Below are positions 1-8,598 of a DNA stretch of 64,000 bases, in pieces (position 1 is the first letter of the stretch; every line of letters begins with the position of its first letter). This DNA is from Anaerolineae bacterium (GTDB lineage Bacteria > Chloroflexota > Anaerolineae > Anaerolineales > Anaerolineaceae), in contig JABLXM010000003.1 of assembly GCA_013177815.1 (NCBI GenBank), positions 26,214-90,213 on the forward strand. Reading direction: 5' to 3'. A model generated the notes under the pieces. That model did no database searches and was not told where the DNA came from. It was given only the letters and a program-made list of their open reading frames with translations. The translations under genes and the position numbers were made by a program.

Positions 1-240
1 GGCGGCATCCGCCAGGTATACATGGTCGAATTCGGTTCCCGCGGCGGCAACGTCTTTCCACTCACCCCCGATACGACCTCGGATGGTGACCCCACCTGGT
101 CACCGGATTCCCAATGGATTGCTTACACCTCCGAACGCGGCGGTAACCCGGATATCTTCGGCATGTCAAAGAACGGTAAATTACAATCCAACCTCACCAC
201 TGCGCCGGGGCGCGATCTGATGCCAGCCTGGCAGCCGTAG
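1..240 (+). CDS. TolB/PD40-type beta-propeller protein, C-terminal fragment
   Basis: The reading frame is open from base 1, so only the last 79 codons are present. Two propeller blades are visible: the pattern D-x-x-P-x-W-S-P-D-S-x-W-I-A-Y-x-S-x-R-x-G-x-x-D-I is the classic PD40/TolB blade, and the protein ends in the typical DLMPAWQP closing strand. Such C-termini occur in TolB-like proteins and in WD40-PD40 fusions of membrane kinases. Nothing upstream is visible, so the whole protein's role cannot be stated. The family call is good; the function is open. Confidence 0.75.
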   Translation, partial: GGIRQVYMVEFGSRGGNVFPLTPDTTSDGDPTWSPDSQWIAYTSERGGNPDIFGMSKNGKLQSNLTTAPGRDLMPAWQP

Positions 241-266
241 CTCTGATCGAACGTATTCGATTATGA

Positions 267-560
267 TCACTCCAGATTAGAAGAGGGTAACTGCACTTGA
301 TGATCTTGGGGTTGTTTGGGGTAGCGCCTGGGCGTTGGTCGACCGGAGGTTGGATTGAGCATCAGATGCAATTGATTGACCGCCACCTGGTCATACTCCC
401 GCCTCCCACACACATCACACACCCAGGATGGAAAATCCGGCACCGTGATCAGTTCATCCATCAACCAGGTGAAATAGGTCGTGTATTGCAACCGCATGAT
501 CCCTGCCTGGCAGTCACTGCAGGGAACGACTCTTTCGTTGTTTGATGGTTGACTATTCAC
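267..560 (-). CDS. YgiT-type zinc-finger protein
   Basis: A 97-residue protein with two CxxC pairs: CSDC at about residues 14-17 and CDVC near residues 48-51 in the context WVCDVCGRREYD. This spacing is that of the YgiT/MqsA-type zinc finger. The C-terminal HTH that makes MqsA a DNA-binding antitoxin is absent; the tail is Pro/Gln-rich. No MqsR-like or DUF4258-like toxin partner is adjacent. It lies 12 bp downstream of lepB on the same strand and is probably the last gene of that transcript. The zinc ribbon is clear; an antitoxin role is not supported here. Confidence 0.7.
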   Translation of the reverse strand: MNSQPSNNERVVPCSDCQAGIMRLQYTTYFTWLMDELITVPDFPSWVCDVCGRREYDQVAVNQLHLMLNPTSGRPTPRRYPKQPQDHQVQLPSSNLE

Positions 561-572
561 GATCGTGTGCTT

Positions 573-1205
573 TCAAGGACCCAAGCCTATTGTATCAGGT
601 ATTAAGGCTACCCCGTCAGGTTTATCACGGGTTATAGCGCGCAACTCGTTCAGGGGCCAATAGATGAAGATCGCCCTCCCGACCACATTCTCGAATGGAA
701 CGAAGCCCCAACTGTGCGAGTCATAGGATGAGTTGCGGTTATCGCCCAACACGAACAACATATCCTCCGGCACCACCCACTCGCCGGTATATGCCGGCGG
801 CGCAGAGATATACGATTCGACCAGATCCTGCCCGTTCACCGTCACCACACCGTTGGAGACCACAACCGTATCGCCGGGCAAGCCGATCAGCCGTTTGATG
901 TAATCCTCCGCCGGGTCCTGTGGGAAATGGAATACGATGATATCGCCGTGTGAATATTCTCCCAAGCGATAAGCCATGCGGTTCACCAGCAGCAACTCGC
1001 CCTCATAGAGCGTTGGCTGCATGCTGATATTCTTGACCTCCACCCGCGCCACGAACCCATCGATCAGGAAATACAGCACCACTGCCAGCAGGATAGTCTC
1101 CAGGGCTTCCCTGATAAATCCTTTGGTTCTGGGTATTGCCTGGTCTATCTGACCGGTATCGGCGCTCCCCTGTGCTTCCGCTACTTGCTGTGGTTTTTCG
1201 ATCAT
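573..1205 (-). CDS. lepB: Signal peptidase I
   Basis: A 210-residue type I signal peptidase that cleaves secretory signal peptides at the outer face of the cytoplasmic membrane. One membrane anchor spans about residues 33-52. Catalytic Ser61 sits in the motif NISMQPT and the general base Lys104 in DYIKRLIGLPGD. The later conserved box GDNRNSSYDSHSWG is at about 154-167. Length fits Gram-positive-like single-anchor enzymes. It follows der by 67 bp on the same strand, so it is probably cotranscribed. Family and active-site residues are unambiguous. Confidence 0.95.
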   Translation of the reverse strand: MIEKPQQVAEAQGSADTGQIDQAIPRTKGFIREALETILLAVVLYFLIDGFVARVEVKNISMQPTLYEGELLLVNRMAYRLGEYSHGDIIVFHFPQDPAEDYIKRLIGLPGDTVVVSNGVVTVNGQDLVESYISAPPAYTGEWVVPEDMLFVLGDNRNSSYDSHSWGFVPFENVVGRAIFIYWPLNELRAITRDKPDGVALIPDTIGLGP

Positions 1206-1272
1206 GCGTCTGATGAGTCTCCAGTATCGAGGCGGATTATACGCCGCTTATGGACGACCGGCAAGGTAATGT

Positions 1273-2634
1273 TCAACGTCGCGGCTTTAGCACGATCCGG
1301 ATCGGCGTCCCCAAAAACGGGTACTCTTTTCGGATGGTGTTTTCCAGGAAGCGAATATAGGTGAAGTGCGCCAACTTGGGGTCATTACAGTACATCATGA
1401 AGGTCGGCGGATCACTGCGCACCTGGGTGCCGTAATATATCCGCAGCGCACGCCCGGTGCGCGAGGTTGGCGCATGCAGATCTTGAGCGCGCTGGATCAA
1501 GCGGTTCAATTGACCGGTCGTCAGGCGCGCCAGCCGTTCCTCCTGTACCCGCAGCGCCATCGGTAAGACCTGATCCACCCGCTGACCGGTCAGCGCGGAA
1601 ACGTAAAGGATCGGAACGTATGGCAGGAAATTGAGATCACGCCGGATGACCTCGGTGAACTGCTCCGCCGTGTAAGTATCCTTCTGGATCGCATCCCATT
1701 TGTTGACCACCACCACCGTGCTCTTCCATGCCTCCAGGATGAATCCGGCGATGTGCGCATCCTGAGCGCTCATGCCGGCAGTCGCGTCCACCACCATCAA
1801 TGCCACCTCGCAGCGTTCGATCGCCCGCATGGCGCGCAGAACGCTGTACTTCTCCACCCCGGGTTCGATCCGTCCTCGCCGGCGCATCCCGGCAGTATCA
1901 ATCAGGGTGATCGGCACCCCCTCGTATTCGATCGCGGTATCGATCGCGTCACGTGTTGTGCCGGCGATCGGGCTGACGATGACCCGTTCCTCACCCACCA
2001 GGCGGTTGAGCAGGCTGGATTTGCCAACGTTGGGTTTGCCGACAATCGCAATCTTGACCGAATCATCCTCTTCACTCTGTTCGACGATGGGGAATGCCGC
2101 CACCAGCGCATCCAGCAGATCACCTGTGCCGGTGCCGTGTTGGGCAGAGATGGGGTACGGTTCGCCAATCCCCAGTTCATAGAATTGCGTCACACCCAGG
2201 CGGGTTTTGGCGTTATCGGCTTTGTTCGCGACCAGCAGGATGGGCGGTTTGAGATCCCCATCCACCTTGCGCTGGTTCCGTCGTAACATGTCAGCCACTT
2301 CGTGGTCGGCGGGTGTGATACCGCTGCCGGCATCCACCAGGAACAGCACCACGTCTGCTTCACGCACTGCCAGTTGCGCTTGCGCTTTGATCTGTTGAAT
2401 ATAATCGGCTGAACCGATCGAAAGAGGGTCTTTACTGCTACTGGATGGGTCGATGCCACCCGTATCGATGATATCGAATTGCACACCGTTCCACTCGCAC
2501 TGCGACAGCAAACGATCTCGCGTCGTACCGGGGACATCATCTACGATTGCCAGTTGCTCCCCCGATAGGCGATTGAACAGCGTGCTTTTACCCACGTTCG
2601 GTCTTCCGACGAGGGCTACTACGGGTTTGATCAT
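1273..2634 (-). CDS. der: Ribosome biogenesis GTPase Der (EngA)
   Basis: A 453-residue double GTPase needed for 50S ribosomal subunit assembly. Tandem G domains are visible: the first P-loop GRPNVGKST is at residues 10-18 with DTGG near 57-60 and NKAD near 137-140; the second P-loop GKPNVGKSS is at 199-207 with DTAG and NKWD following. The C-terminal KH-like domain ends in a basic RIVLKPRR tail. Full length for the family. It starts 7 bp after the ybbR/cdaR gene, indicating cotranscription. Confidence 0.97.
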   Translation of the reverse strand: MIKPVVALVGRPNVGKSTLFNRLSGEQLAIVDDVPGTTRDRLLSQCEWNGVQFDIIDTGGIDPSSSSKDPLSIGSADYIQQIKAQAQLAVREADVVLFLVDAGSGITPADHEVADMLRRNQRKVDGDLKPPILLVANKADNAKTRLGVTQFYELGIGEPYPISAQHGTGTGDLLDALVAAFPIVEQSEEDDSVKIAIVGKPNVGKSSLLNRLVGEERVIVSPIAGTTRDAIDTAIEYEGVPITLIDTAGMRRRGRIEPGVEKYSVLRAMRAIERCEVALMVVDATAGMSAQDAHIAGFILEAWKSTVVVVNKWDAIQKDTYTAEQFTEVIRRDLNFLPYVPILYVSALTGQRVDQVLPMALRVQEERLARLTTGQLNRLIQRAQDLHAPTSRTGRALRIYYGTQVRSDPPTFMMYCNDPKLAHFTYIRFLENTIRKEYPFLGTPIRIVLKPRR

Positions 2635-2641
2635 AATGCTC

Positions 2642-3883
2642 CTATGGACTCCCAGTCGAACGCGCGATGACCACCTCGATCGAGGCTGGTATGATCGATT
2701 CGACCCGCAGGTCGGGGTCCCCCACCTCGACCGTTGGTTCGATCTGGTAACTGCCAGGTTCGAGATCGGTCAGGTCGACAACAACCTGCACATCGTTCTT
2801 CAACAGCGCTTCCAGGTTGGGCAACGGACCGGAGACGATGACATCCACCGTTTGGGGGGATAGCGTGGCGTTGAAACCACTCCCGGTGCCGATCGCGCTG
2901 ACCTTCAGGTTCGGCAGCGTCAGGCTGCCCTCGATGGCGGCGATCCCGACCTGTACCTGCACCAGTTGCTCACCCACCAACGTCACACCTTCCGGAAGAG
3001 CCAGCGGCAACCCGATGTCGATATCATCTTTGGCGCCGGTCAGGTCCAAAACGGAAGTTTCCACATAACCGGGCAGATCGTCCACCAGTTTTGGATCCGC
3101 CGAAAACACCGTAACCGCCGGCGGGAACACCGAAATATTGGTCACCCGATACCCGGTTGCAATTTGCCCACTCGTGACGACTTTGACCACCACGTTGCGA
3201 AAACCGCCGCGCTGGGTGACGGTTACCGAGGCATCCACCCGGTCCGGTGCAATGGTCAACCCGGAGACGATCGTATCGTTCGCATCCACCGCCAGGATCG
3301 GCAAGCTGACGTCGATATCCTCGGTAGCGCGGTTGAGGTCCAGCACCACCCGCAATTCCTGAACCCGGTTGATCACCGATTCGGGTCCGCTGATGACCGT
3401 CTCCTCCGGATCGATTTCGGGCGATTCTGCCTGGTAACCAACAGCCGGCGCGCCCCGCTCCACCAGGACGATCGGCAGGCTGTGCACACTCAAATTCTCC
3501 AGCACAATATCGACGCTGCGCGGCGTGTACGAAACCACCTCCGCCGGGCGGACGCCCACCTGGATCTGTACAGGCAAGGAATGCGCGCCCGCCTCCAGGG
3601 CAGAAAGATCGACCAGCGCGCGGATCGGCATCTGCTCGTTGATCAGGCGATCCCAGATCGATTGAGGCGCTCGTAGCGTCAGGTTTACATTTTGCACATC
3701 GGAGGCGGTCAGGATCAGATCGGGGTCTTGTCCAATGAACTCGATTTGGATGGCGCGCGGGTATAGCCGTTCCTCGATCGGGTCAGTCTCGGTCACCGCC
3801 GAGATCCAAACAGCAAACGCCAGCACGATCGCCATGATCAGCGTGCCCAGGTTATTGATGAGCCAACGAAATGCTTTGATCAT
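2642..3883 (-). CDS. cdaR: YbbR-domain protein, CdaA regulator (CdaR-like)
   Basis: A 413-residue protein with one N-terminal membrane segment (about residues 10-29) followed by an extracytoplasmic part built of repeated YbbR domains. The recurrent pattern is xVDLxxLExGxxxLPVQ/QVDVxVxG. In Firmicutes, CdaR (YbbR) binds the membrane diadenylate cyclase CdaA and modulates c-di-AMP synthesis. Its ATG overlaps the cdaA stop by 4 bp, the usual coupled arrangement. The symbol is assigned from domain and context; the direction of regulation here is unknown. Confidence 0.88.
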   Translation of the reverse strand: MIKAFRWLINNLGTLIMAIVLAFAVWISAVTETDPIEERLYPRAIQIEFIGQDPDLILTASDVQNVNLTLRAPQSIWDRLINEQMPIRALVDLSALEAGAHSLPVQIQVGVRPAEVVSYTPRSVDIVLENLSVHSLPIVLVERGAPAVGYQAESPEIDPEETVISGPESVINRVQELRVVLDLNRATEDIDVSLPILAVDANDTIVSGLTIAPDRVDASVTVTQRGGFRNVVVKVVTSGQIATGYRVTNISVFPPAVTVFSADPKLVDDLPGYVETSVLDLTGAKDDIDIGLPLALPEGVTLVGEQLVQVQVGIAAIEGSLTLPNLKVSAIGTGSGFNATLSPQTVDVIVSGPLPNLEALLKNDVQVVVDLTDLEPGSYQIEPTVEVGDPDLRVESIIPASIEVVIARSTGSP

Positions 3884-4770
3884 TCCTTGTCACCATCTTC
3901 TCGCGGTCGGCGCACCAGGTTCAGCAGGCGGCGCAAGATGTTATCCTGTTCGCTCTCGGCTGTGGGTGCTTTGTAGAAAGCATTCAGGATATTCTCCAAT
4001 CGTTCCGGATCCAGTCGGCGGATCATGCGTCCGTTGTGCGCAATCGAGATCGAGCCGGTCTCTTCGGAGACAACCATCGCAATGGCATCGCTGGCTTCAG
4101 CGATGCCCAACGCAGCGCGGTGTCGCAAGCCCATCTGGCGGTCGGGCGTAACCGTGAGGATGCCGCTCGACGAAAGTGGCATGACGCAAGCCGCCGCCAC
4201 AATATCCCGTCCAGAGATGATCACGGCACCATCATGCAGTGGCGTATTCGGGTAAAAAATCTGCATCAATAACTCGGGCGTCACGGTCGCATCCAGACGG
4301 ACGCCGGTGCGAACATACTCCCGCAAGCTGTCGTTGCGTTGCAGCACGATCAGCGCACCATGCTGCCGGGCAGAGAGTCTCGCCGCAGCGCTCACGACCC
4401 CCCGAATCGTCTCCTCCATCACTTCCGGCGAAGTCGTCAAACGGCGAAAAATCTCCTGCCCGCTGCCCGCCCGACCCAATCGCTCCAAGGCGCGGCGGAT
4501 CTCCGGCGCGAAGATGACCGGTATCGTGACAACCAACGCCGGCAGCGTGTTGCGGATCAAGAACGAGAACGCCGGCAAGTTGACCAGGCTGACCAACAAA
4601 CTCAACGCGATTGCCACCAGGATCACCCCCCGCAGCAATACCATCGCCTGGGTATCTTTTACCAACATCATGATGGCGAAGAAAATGGCAGTCACCAACA
4701 ACAGGTCCAGAACGCTCAACCAGTTGAGACGTTGAAAAACAAAAAGGAACTGTCCAAGAGCTTCTTGCAT
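3880..4770 (-). CDS. cdaA: Diadenylate cyclase (CdaA type)
   Basis: A 296-residue membrane enzyme that condenses two ATP into cyclic di-AMP. The N-terminus carries three hydrophobic helices within residues 17-88. The DisA_N/DAC domain follows, with the nucleotide-binding DGA motif at 180-182 (LHDGAVII) and RHR at 216-218 (GLRHRAALG). Both catalytic signatures are intact. The C-terminal tail is charged. It overlaps cdaR by 4 bp and follows coaE by 20 bp. The familiar Firmicute partner glmM is not in this cluster. Confidence 0.95.
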   Translation of the reverse strand: MQEALGQFLFVFQRLNWLSVLDLLLVTAIFFAIMMLVKDTQAMVLLRGVILVAIALSLLVSLVNLPAFSFLIRNTLPALVVTIPVIFAPEIRRALERLGRAGSGQEIFRRLTTSPEVMEETIRGVVSAAARLSARQHGALIVLQRNDSLREYVRTGVRLDATVTPELLMQIFYPNTPLHDGAVIISGRDIVAAACVMPLSSSGILTVTPDRQMGLRHRAALGIAEASDAIAMVVSEETGSISIAHNGRMIRRLDPERLENILNAFYKAPTAESEQDNILRRLLNLVRRPREDGDKE

Positions 4771-4790
4771 AAGTGATCACCCGTCTGCGT

Positions 4791-5930
4791 TTAGATCGGT
4801 CGCAAGATCCTATCCTGCCGTAATTGCTTGAAGAATAATTGCGTATTCGGTATCCTGGACTCGCTCGCCGCTTCCTGCCATGCCAAAACACCCAGGCTGC
4901 CGGAATCGCGTTGCGAATAGCCCAGCTCACGCCAAATTGCCAATTCACCAGCCAGTTCTCGTTTCACGTAGATCAAGGAAACCTCGCACAACAATTCATT
5001 GGATGCCCGCTCCATTGCGGTAACCAGTTGCGTCAGGGATGGTTTCAGCGGCAGTTTTGGGTCGATCAGCAAGTCCGTCGTCCGCGCGATCAGGTTTTCC
5101 ACCTGCCAGCCAATCAAACCACTCACCACCCCATCCAGCATCAACACCAGGAAAGCCTTCTCGCCAAATTCCGCCAGGATATCCTCCGGGGTCACCTCCG
5201 CCGCGGGGTATCCAAGCCGGTTGATCAATGCCGCAATCGCGGCAGCGTGGCGCGCCGTCGCCCGTTCCGCTTTGAGCGCGGAGCCGATGGGCGCAGGTCT
5301 GGTCGCCTGGGTTGAGCGGACAGCATCCTTGACGGGCATCTTTTGCCACGCTTCGGTCACCTGTTTCCAGGTCTCGATAAGGCTGCCCGAATTATCGATA
5401 ACGACTTGGGCGGCAGCCATTTTCCGCTCCTGGGGTGGTTGCGCGTCGATGCGTTGCCGCGCATCAGCCGCATCCATTTTGCGTTTCTCGGCCAACCGCG
5501 CAAATTGTACTTCCGGCTTGGTATAAGTCACCCAGATGCCATCGCACCACGATTTCAAATTGCTCTCCAGTAGTTTGATCGCCTCAACGACGATCACCTG
5601 CCGGCTGGAGCGTTGCACCAACAAATCGACCGCCTGCAACACATAGGGGTGGACAATCTGCTCCAATTGCTGGAGCGCTGCGGCATCCGAGAAAACCAGT
5701 CTGCCCAATCGCTTTCGATCGATCTGCCCGCGTTCATCGAGGATATAATTGCCAAATGTTTGTACCACCGGCTGGTAACCCGGCGCCCCTTGTTCCAACA
5801 CCCGGCGCGCCAGGGCATCGGCATCGATCCCGTACGCCCCAAGATGCTCCAACATCTTGCGCACCACGCTCTTGCCCGTCCCGATATTGCCGGTCAATCC
5901 AATGACATACTTGCCCGTCCACTTGCCCAC
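4791..5930 (-). CDS. coaE: Dephospho-CoA kinase fused to a GNAT-like acetyltransferase domain
   Basis: A 379-residue protein. Residues 8-195 are dephospho-CoA kinase, the last step of CoA synthesis: P-loop GNIGTGKS at 14-21, then the DADALARRV box and HPYV. CoaE alone is usually about 200 residues. Residues about 212-365 add a second domain with the predicted fold pattern of a GNAT acyltransferase (ALKAERATARHAAAIAALINRLGYP opening, and VSGLIGWQVENL where the central strands are expected). The start is GTG with AAGGTGG four bases upstream. The kinase call is firm; the acetyltransferase assignment is from pattern only and its substrate is unknown. Confidence 0.88.
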   Translation of the reverse strand: MGKWTGKYVIGLTGNIGTGKSVVRKMLEHLGAYGIDADALARRVLEQGAPGYQPVVQTFGNYILDERGQIDRKRLGRLVFSDAAALQQLEQIVHPYVLQAVDLLVQRSSRQVIVVEAIKLLESNLKSWCDGIWVTYTKPEVQFARLAEKRKMDAADARQRIDAQPPQERKMAAAQVVIDNSGSLIETWKQVTEAWQKMPVKDAVRSTQATRPAPIGSALKAERATARHAAAIAALINRLGYPAAEVTPEDILAEFGEKAFLVLMLDGVVSGLIGWQVENLIARTTDLLIDPKLPLKPSLTQLVTAMERASNELLCEVSLIYVKRELAGELAIWRELGYSQRDSGSLGVLAWQEAASESRIPNTQLFFKQLRQDRILRPI

Positions 5931-6010
5931 AAGCCACCTTGATAGAATTATTAATGAACAAGTTGATTTTAGCCTTGCGAGGATAGATTGTCAAACCATT
6001 CGCTGTTAGC

Positions 6011-7289
6011 CAGGGCAATCGCAAAGTCAGGAATTTAATATTTCCAACAAGAAATTAGTGTCAACAGCGCAAAGCATCCTTTTAGTCTTCGCACCACATT
6101 TTTTGGATTTATTCAGCCTTAACAAATTGAGAGCCATTTTTCGAAGAAGAGCCAGGTTCTCAGGAGCATGACCGGTTCTGACTCGACTGCTATCTTCGTT
6201 GAATGAGACATCCAGGCTCCAATGAAGTTTATTCTCAACTTCCCAGTGCTGCCGAATAAATTTCATTATTTGGGTCGCACCAAATACAGCACTGGAGATA
6301 AAGTATCTGATTTGAACAGATGTTTCTCCATTTATTACTCTGGTCGCTTTGAGAATTATCAAACTGCTCAATTTTTGCCAATGGCCTTCAGGATCGATGT
6401 AATTAATATATTCGGGATCTGAAGTAATCCAACATTCTCTGGTTTCGATCCTGCCATGCCCTTTATTAACTTTTTTAGAATAATCATAGGGCGTATCTTT
6501 GAACTCGTTTTCGTAATCAACATTGAAGGCTGACGCAATTTGATCATATAAAGAGCCTTGATTCTGTTTCACGGTTAATAGGTAATCACCGCCTTGTTCT
6601 ATAATGGTTGAAACGATCTCTTTTTGCGTACCAATAGCATCAATACTGATAAGACAGCCATGGATATCCAGCATTTTTAGCAACTCTGGTATGGCTCTAA
6701 TCTCATTGCTTTTGTCATCAACTTTCACTTGACCTAGCACTAGACCATTTTGGCTGGCCCAGGCGCTCACTAAGTGGAGCGCTTCCCTCCCTTTGGATTG
6801 GTCATGTGACCGGCGTGCCGTCTTCCCATCAATCGCAATCAATTGACCCCTTGTGATTTCTGCTATTTCATGCACCCACCCCAGGAAACTTTCCTGAAAC
6901 TCTTGGGGATCAATCAGGGCAAATACTTTACCAAATGTGTCGTGTGATGGAATTCCATGTGGCAGCTCTAAAAATGTCTCAAACCATTCCCGCTTTGCAT
7001 TCCCAAAGTATTCAATCATGACCCAATCATCTCCACCACAGATTACTCCACAAATCGCTATTGCGATGATGTCGATTAGCTTGTGTCGAATTCCATTGGG
7101 TTTGCGTTTGTCTGATATCGTTGTGAAGTGGGTGATTAAGTCAGCCATGATACTCCTTTTTGACTTAATCTTAGCTATCGCTTCATTTTTGACGAGAATC
7201 TTACATCATGGGTTTGTTAGTACTTTTGACTCATTTTTGTATTGTGATAATCTAAATTTTTCACTTTTTCCGACTTTGCAATTGCCCTG
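6011..7289 (-). mobile_element. ISAs1-family insertion sequence
   Basis: A 1,279-bp element bounded by imperfect inverted repeats: the left end begins CAGGGCAATCGCAAAGTC at 6011 and the right end, read inward on the minus strand from 7289, begins CAGGGCAATTGCAAAGTC. CAGGG termini and this size fit ISAs1 (H-repeat) elements. It encodes one intact transposase and is clearly more AT-rich than the flanks, suggesting recent arrival. The bases directly outside the two ends do not match, so no target-site duplication is seen. Confidence 0.88.
6027..7148 (-). CDS. ISAs1-family DDE transposase
   Basis: A full-length 373-residue transposase. The N-terminal DDE_Tnp_1-associated region (DKRKPNGIRHKLIDIIAIAI) is followed by the catalytic core: first Asp at 107 in IAIDGKTARRS, second Asp at 170 in LISIDAIGTQ, and the Glu in the HWEVENKLHWSLDV box at about 303-305. 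No frameshift or stop interrupts it, so the element may still be active. Its AT-rich codon use differs from all neighbours. Confidence 0.95.
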   Translation of the reverse strand: MADLITHFTTISDKRKPNGIRHKLIDIIAIAICGVICGGDDWVMIEYFGNAKREWFETFLELPHGIPSHDTFGKVFALIDPQEFQESFLGWVHEIAEITRGQLIAIDGKTARRSHDQSKGREALHLVSAWASQNGLVLGQVKVDDKSNEIRAIPELLKMLDIHGCLISIDAIGTQKEIVSTIIEQGGDYLLTVKQNQGSLYDQIASAFNVDYENEFKDTPYDYSKKVNKGHGRIETRECWITSDPEYINYIDPEGHWQKLSSLIILKATRVINGETSVQIRYFISSAVFGATQIMKFIRQHWEVENKLHWSLDVSFNEDSSRVRTGHAPENLALLRKMALNLLRLNKSKKCGAKTKRMLCAVDTNFLLEILNS

Positions 7290-7391
7290 TCCCTGCAACG
7301 ACACGATTGTTGGGTAATGTTGTATCATATTACCGCCCTTTTTACTCCTCTCATTTTTCGGCATCCTCAGCGGCGGCGGACGATTTTCATC

Positions 7392-7420
7392 TGGCAAAAA
7401 AACACCATCCGTTGTATACT
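7392..7420 (+). promoter_or_regulatory. Possible dnaN promoter
   Basis: TGGCAA at 7392-7397 and TATACT at 7415-7420 are separated by 17 bp and lie 33 bp before the dnaN start. The -10 is good and the -35 is weak (4 of 6). The IS right end is 103 bp upstream of it, so the promoter appears to have survived the insertion. Confidence 0.4.
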
Positions 7421-7452
7421 GATTTACACACCAATCTAGCGAGGGATGAACC

Positions 7453-8583
7453 ATGAAAGTGACGGTTTCACAACAGAACCTGGCGCATGCGGTCAACACG
7501 GTCTCGCGGGCGGTTTCGCCGCGCACCACCCTGCCCGTGCTGGGCAATGTGCTGGTGGCGACCGATGAAGGTCGGCTGCGTCTTTCTGCTACCAACCTGG
7601 AATTGGGCATTTCCTGCTGGATTGGCGCGCAGATCGAAGAGGATGGCGCCATCACCGTGCCGGCGCGCACCTTCGCCGACCTGGTCAGTACACTGCCGTC
7701 GGATTCGGTCAAGCTCACGGTGGACCAGCGCACCCAATCGCTGAACGTGGTATGCAGCGCTTCCAATACCGATATCCGCGGCATCGATGCCCAGGAATAT
7801 CCCCCCATGGCAGTGCTCAGCCCGGATAGCGGCATCGAACTCAATTACGCTGACTTCAAAGAGATGATCCAGCAGGTGGCTTTCTCCGCCTCGGTGGATG
7901 ACGCCCGCCCGGTGTTGCAGGGCGTCCTGCTGACCATCAACGACCAGGAGATCTCGCTGGCTGCCACCGACGGCTACCGCATCTCGGTGCGGCACGCCGG
8001 GATCCCCAGCCCGGTGGAGAAAGAGATCAGCGCCATCATCCCGGCGCGCGCGCTGAACGAACTGGCGCGCTTAGCCAGCGATGGGGAGAAGACCGTGCGC
8101 CTGGTGCTGCCCAGCGGTCGCGGGCAGGCGATCTTCAGCCTGCAGGATGCCGAGCTTTCCACCCTGCTGATCGACGGCACCTTCCCGGATTACAAGGTCA
8201 TTATCCCGCGCAACTTCAAGACCACTTCCATTATCTCGACCGGCAGTTTCCTGAAAGCCTGCAAACAAGCCGAGATCATCGCCCGCGAAGGCAACAACGT
8301 CATCCGCCTCAACATTCAACCCGGTCAGCAGGATGCCCCCGGTCAGGTGGAGATCACCGCACAGAACGAGGAGACCGGCTCCAGCGAGATCCAGGTGGAT
8401 GCCAACATCGAAGGTCCTGCGCTGGTGATCGCCTTCAACGTCAAGTTCCTGCGCGAGGTACTGGATGTCATCAAGACTCCTTCAATCGCACTGGAAACCA
8501 ACGCCAACAACACCCCCGGGTGCATCCGCCCGGTCGGCGATGAGGATTACCAGCACGTCATCATGCCGATGCACCTGGGCTAG
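7453..8583 (+). CDS. dnaN: DNA polymerase III subunit beta (sliding clamp)
   Basis: A 376-residue beta clamp that tethers the replicative polymerase to DNA. The start MKVTVSQQNL, the first-domain motif TTLPVLGNVLV, the middle-domain LQGVLL...ATDGYRISV, and the C-terminal PVGDEDYQHVIMPMHLG are all family hallmarks. The ATG follows GAGGGATG. Neither dnaA nor recF is adjacent, and no DnaA boxes were seen in its upstream region, so this is probably not the classical oriC-linked dnaN arrangement. It is followed after 15 bp by a pyruvate/PEP-binding protein. Confidence 0.97.
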   Translation: MKVTVSQQNLAHAVNTVSRAVSPRTTLPVLGNVLVATDEGRLRLSATNLELGISCWIGAQIEEDGAITVPARTFADLVSTLPSDSVKLTVDQRTQSLNVVCSASNTDIRGIDAQEYPPMAVLSPDSGIELNYADFKEMIQQVAFSASVDDARPVLQGVLLTINDQEISLAATDGYRISVRHAGIPSPVEKEISAIIPARALNELARLASDGEKTVRLVLPSGRGQAIFSLQDAELSTLLIDGTFPDYKVIIPRNFKTTSIISTGSFLKACKQAEIIAREGNNVIRLNIQPGQQDAPGQVEITAQNEETGSSEIQVDANIEGPALVIAFNVKFLREVLDVIKTPSIALETNANNTPGCIRPVGDEDYQHVIMPMHLG

Positions 8584-8598
8584 GCAGGGAGCAGCGGC

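Noticed and set aside
7290-7452. Chromosomal origin next to dnaN
   Set aside because: No TTATCCACA-like boxes, no dnaA, and the region is short and interrupted by an IS; the box cluster at 53.2 kb lies in a phage-like region instead.
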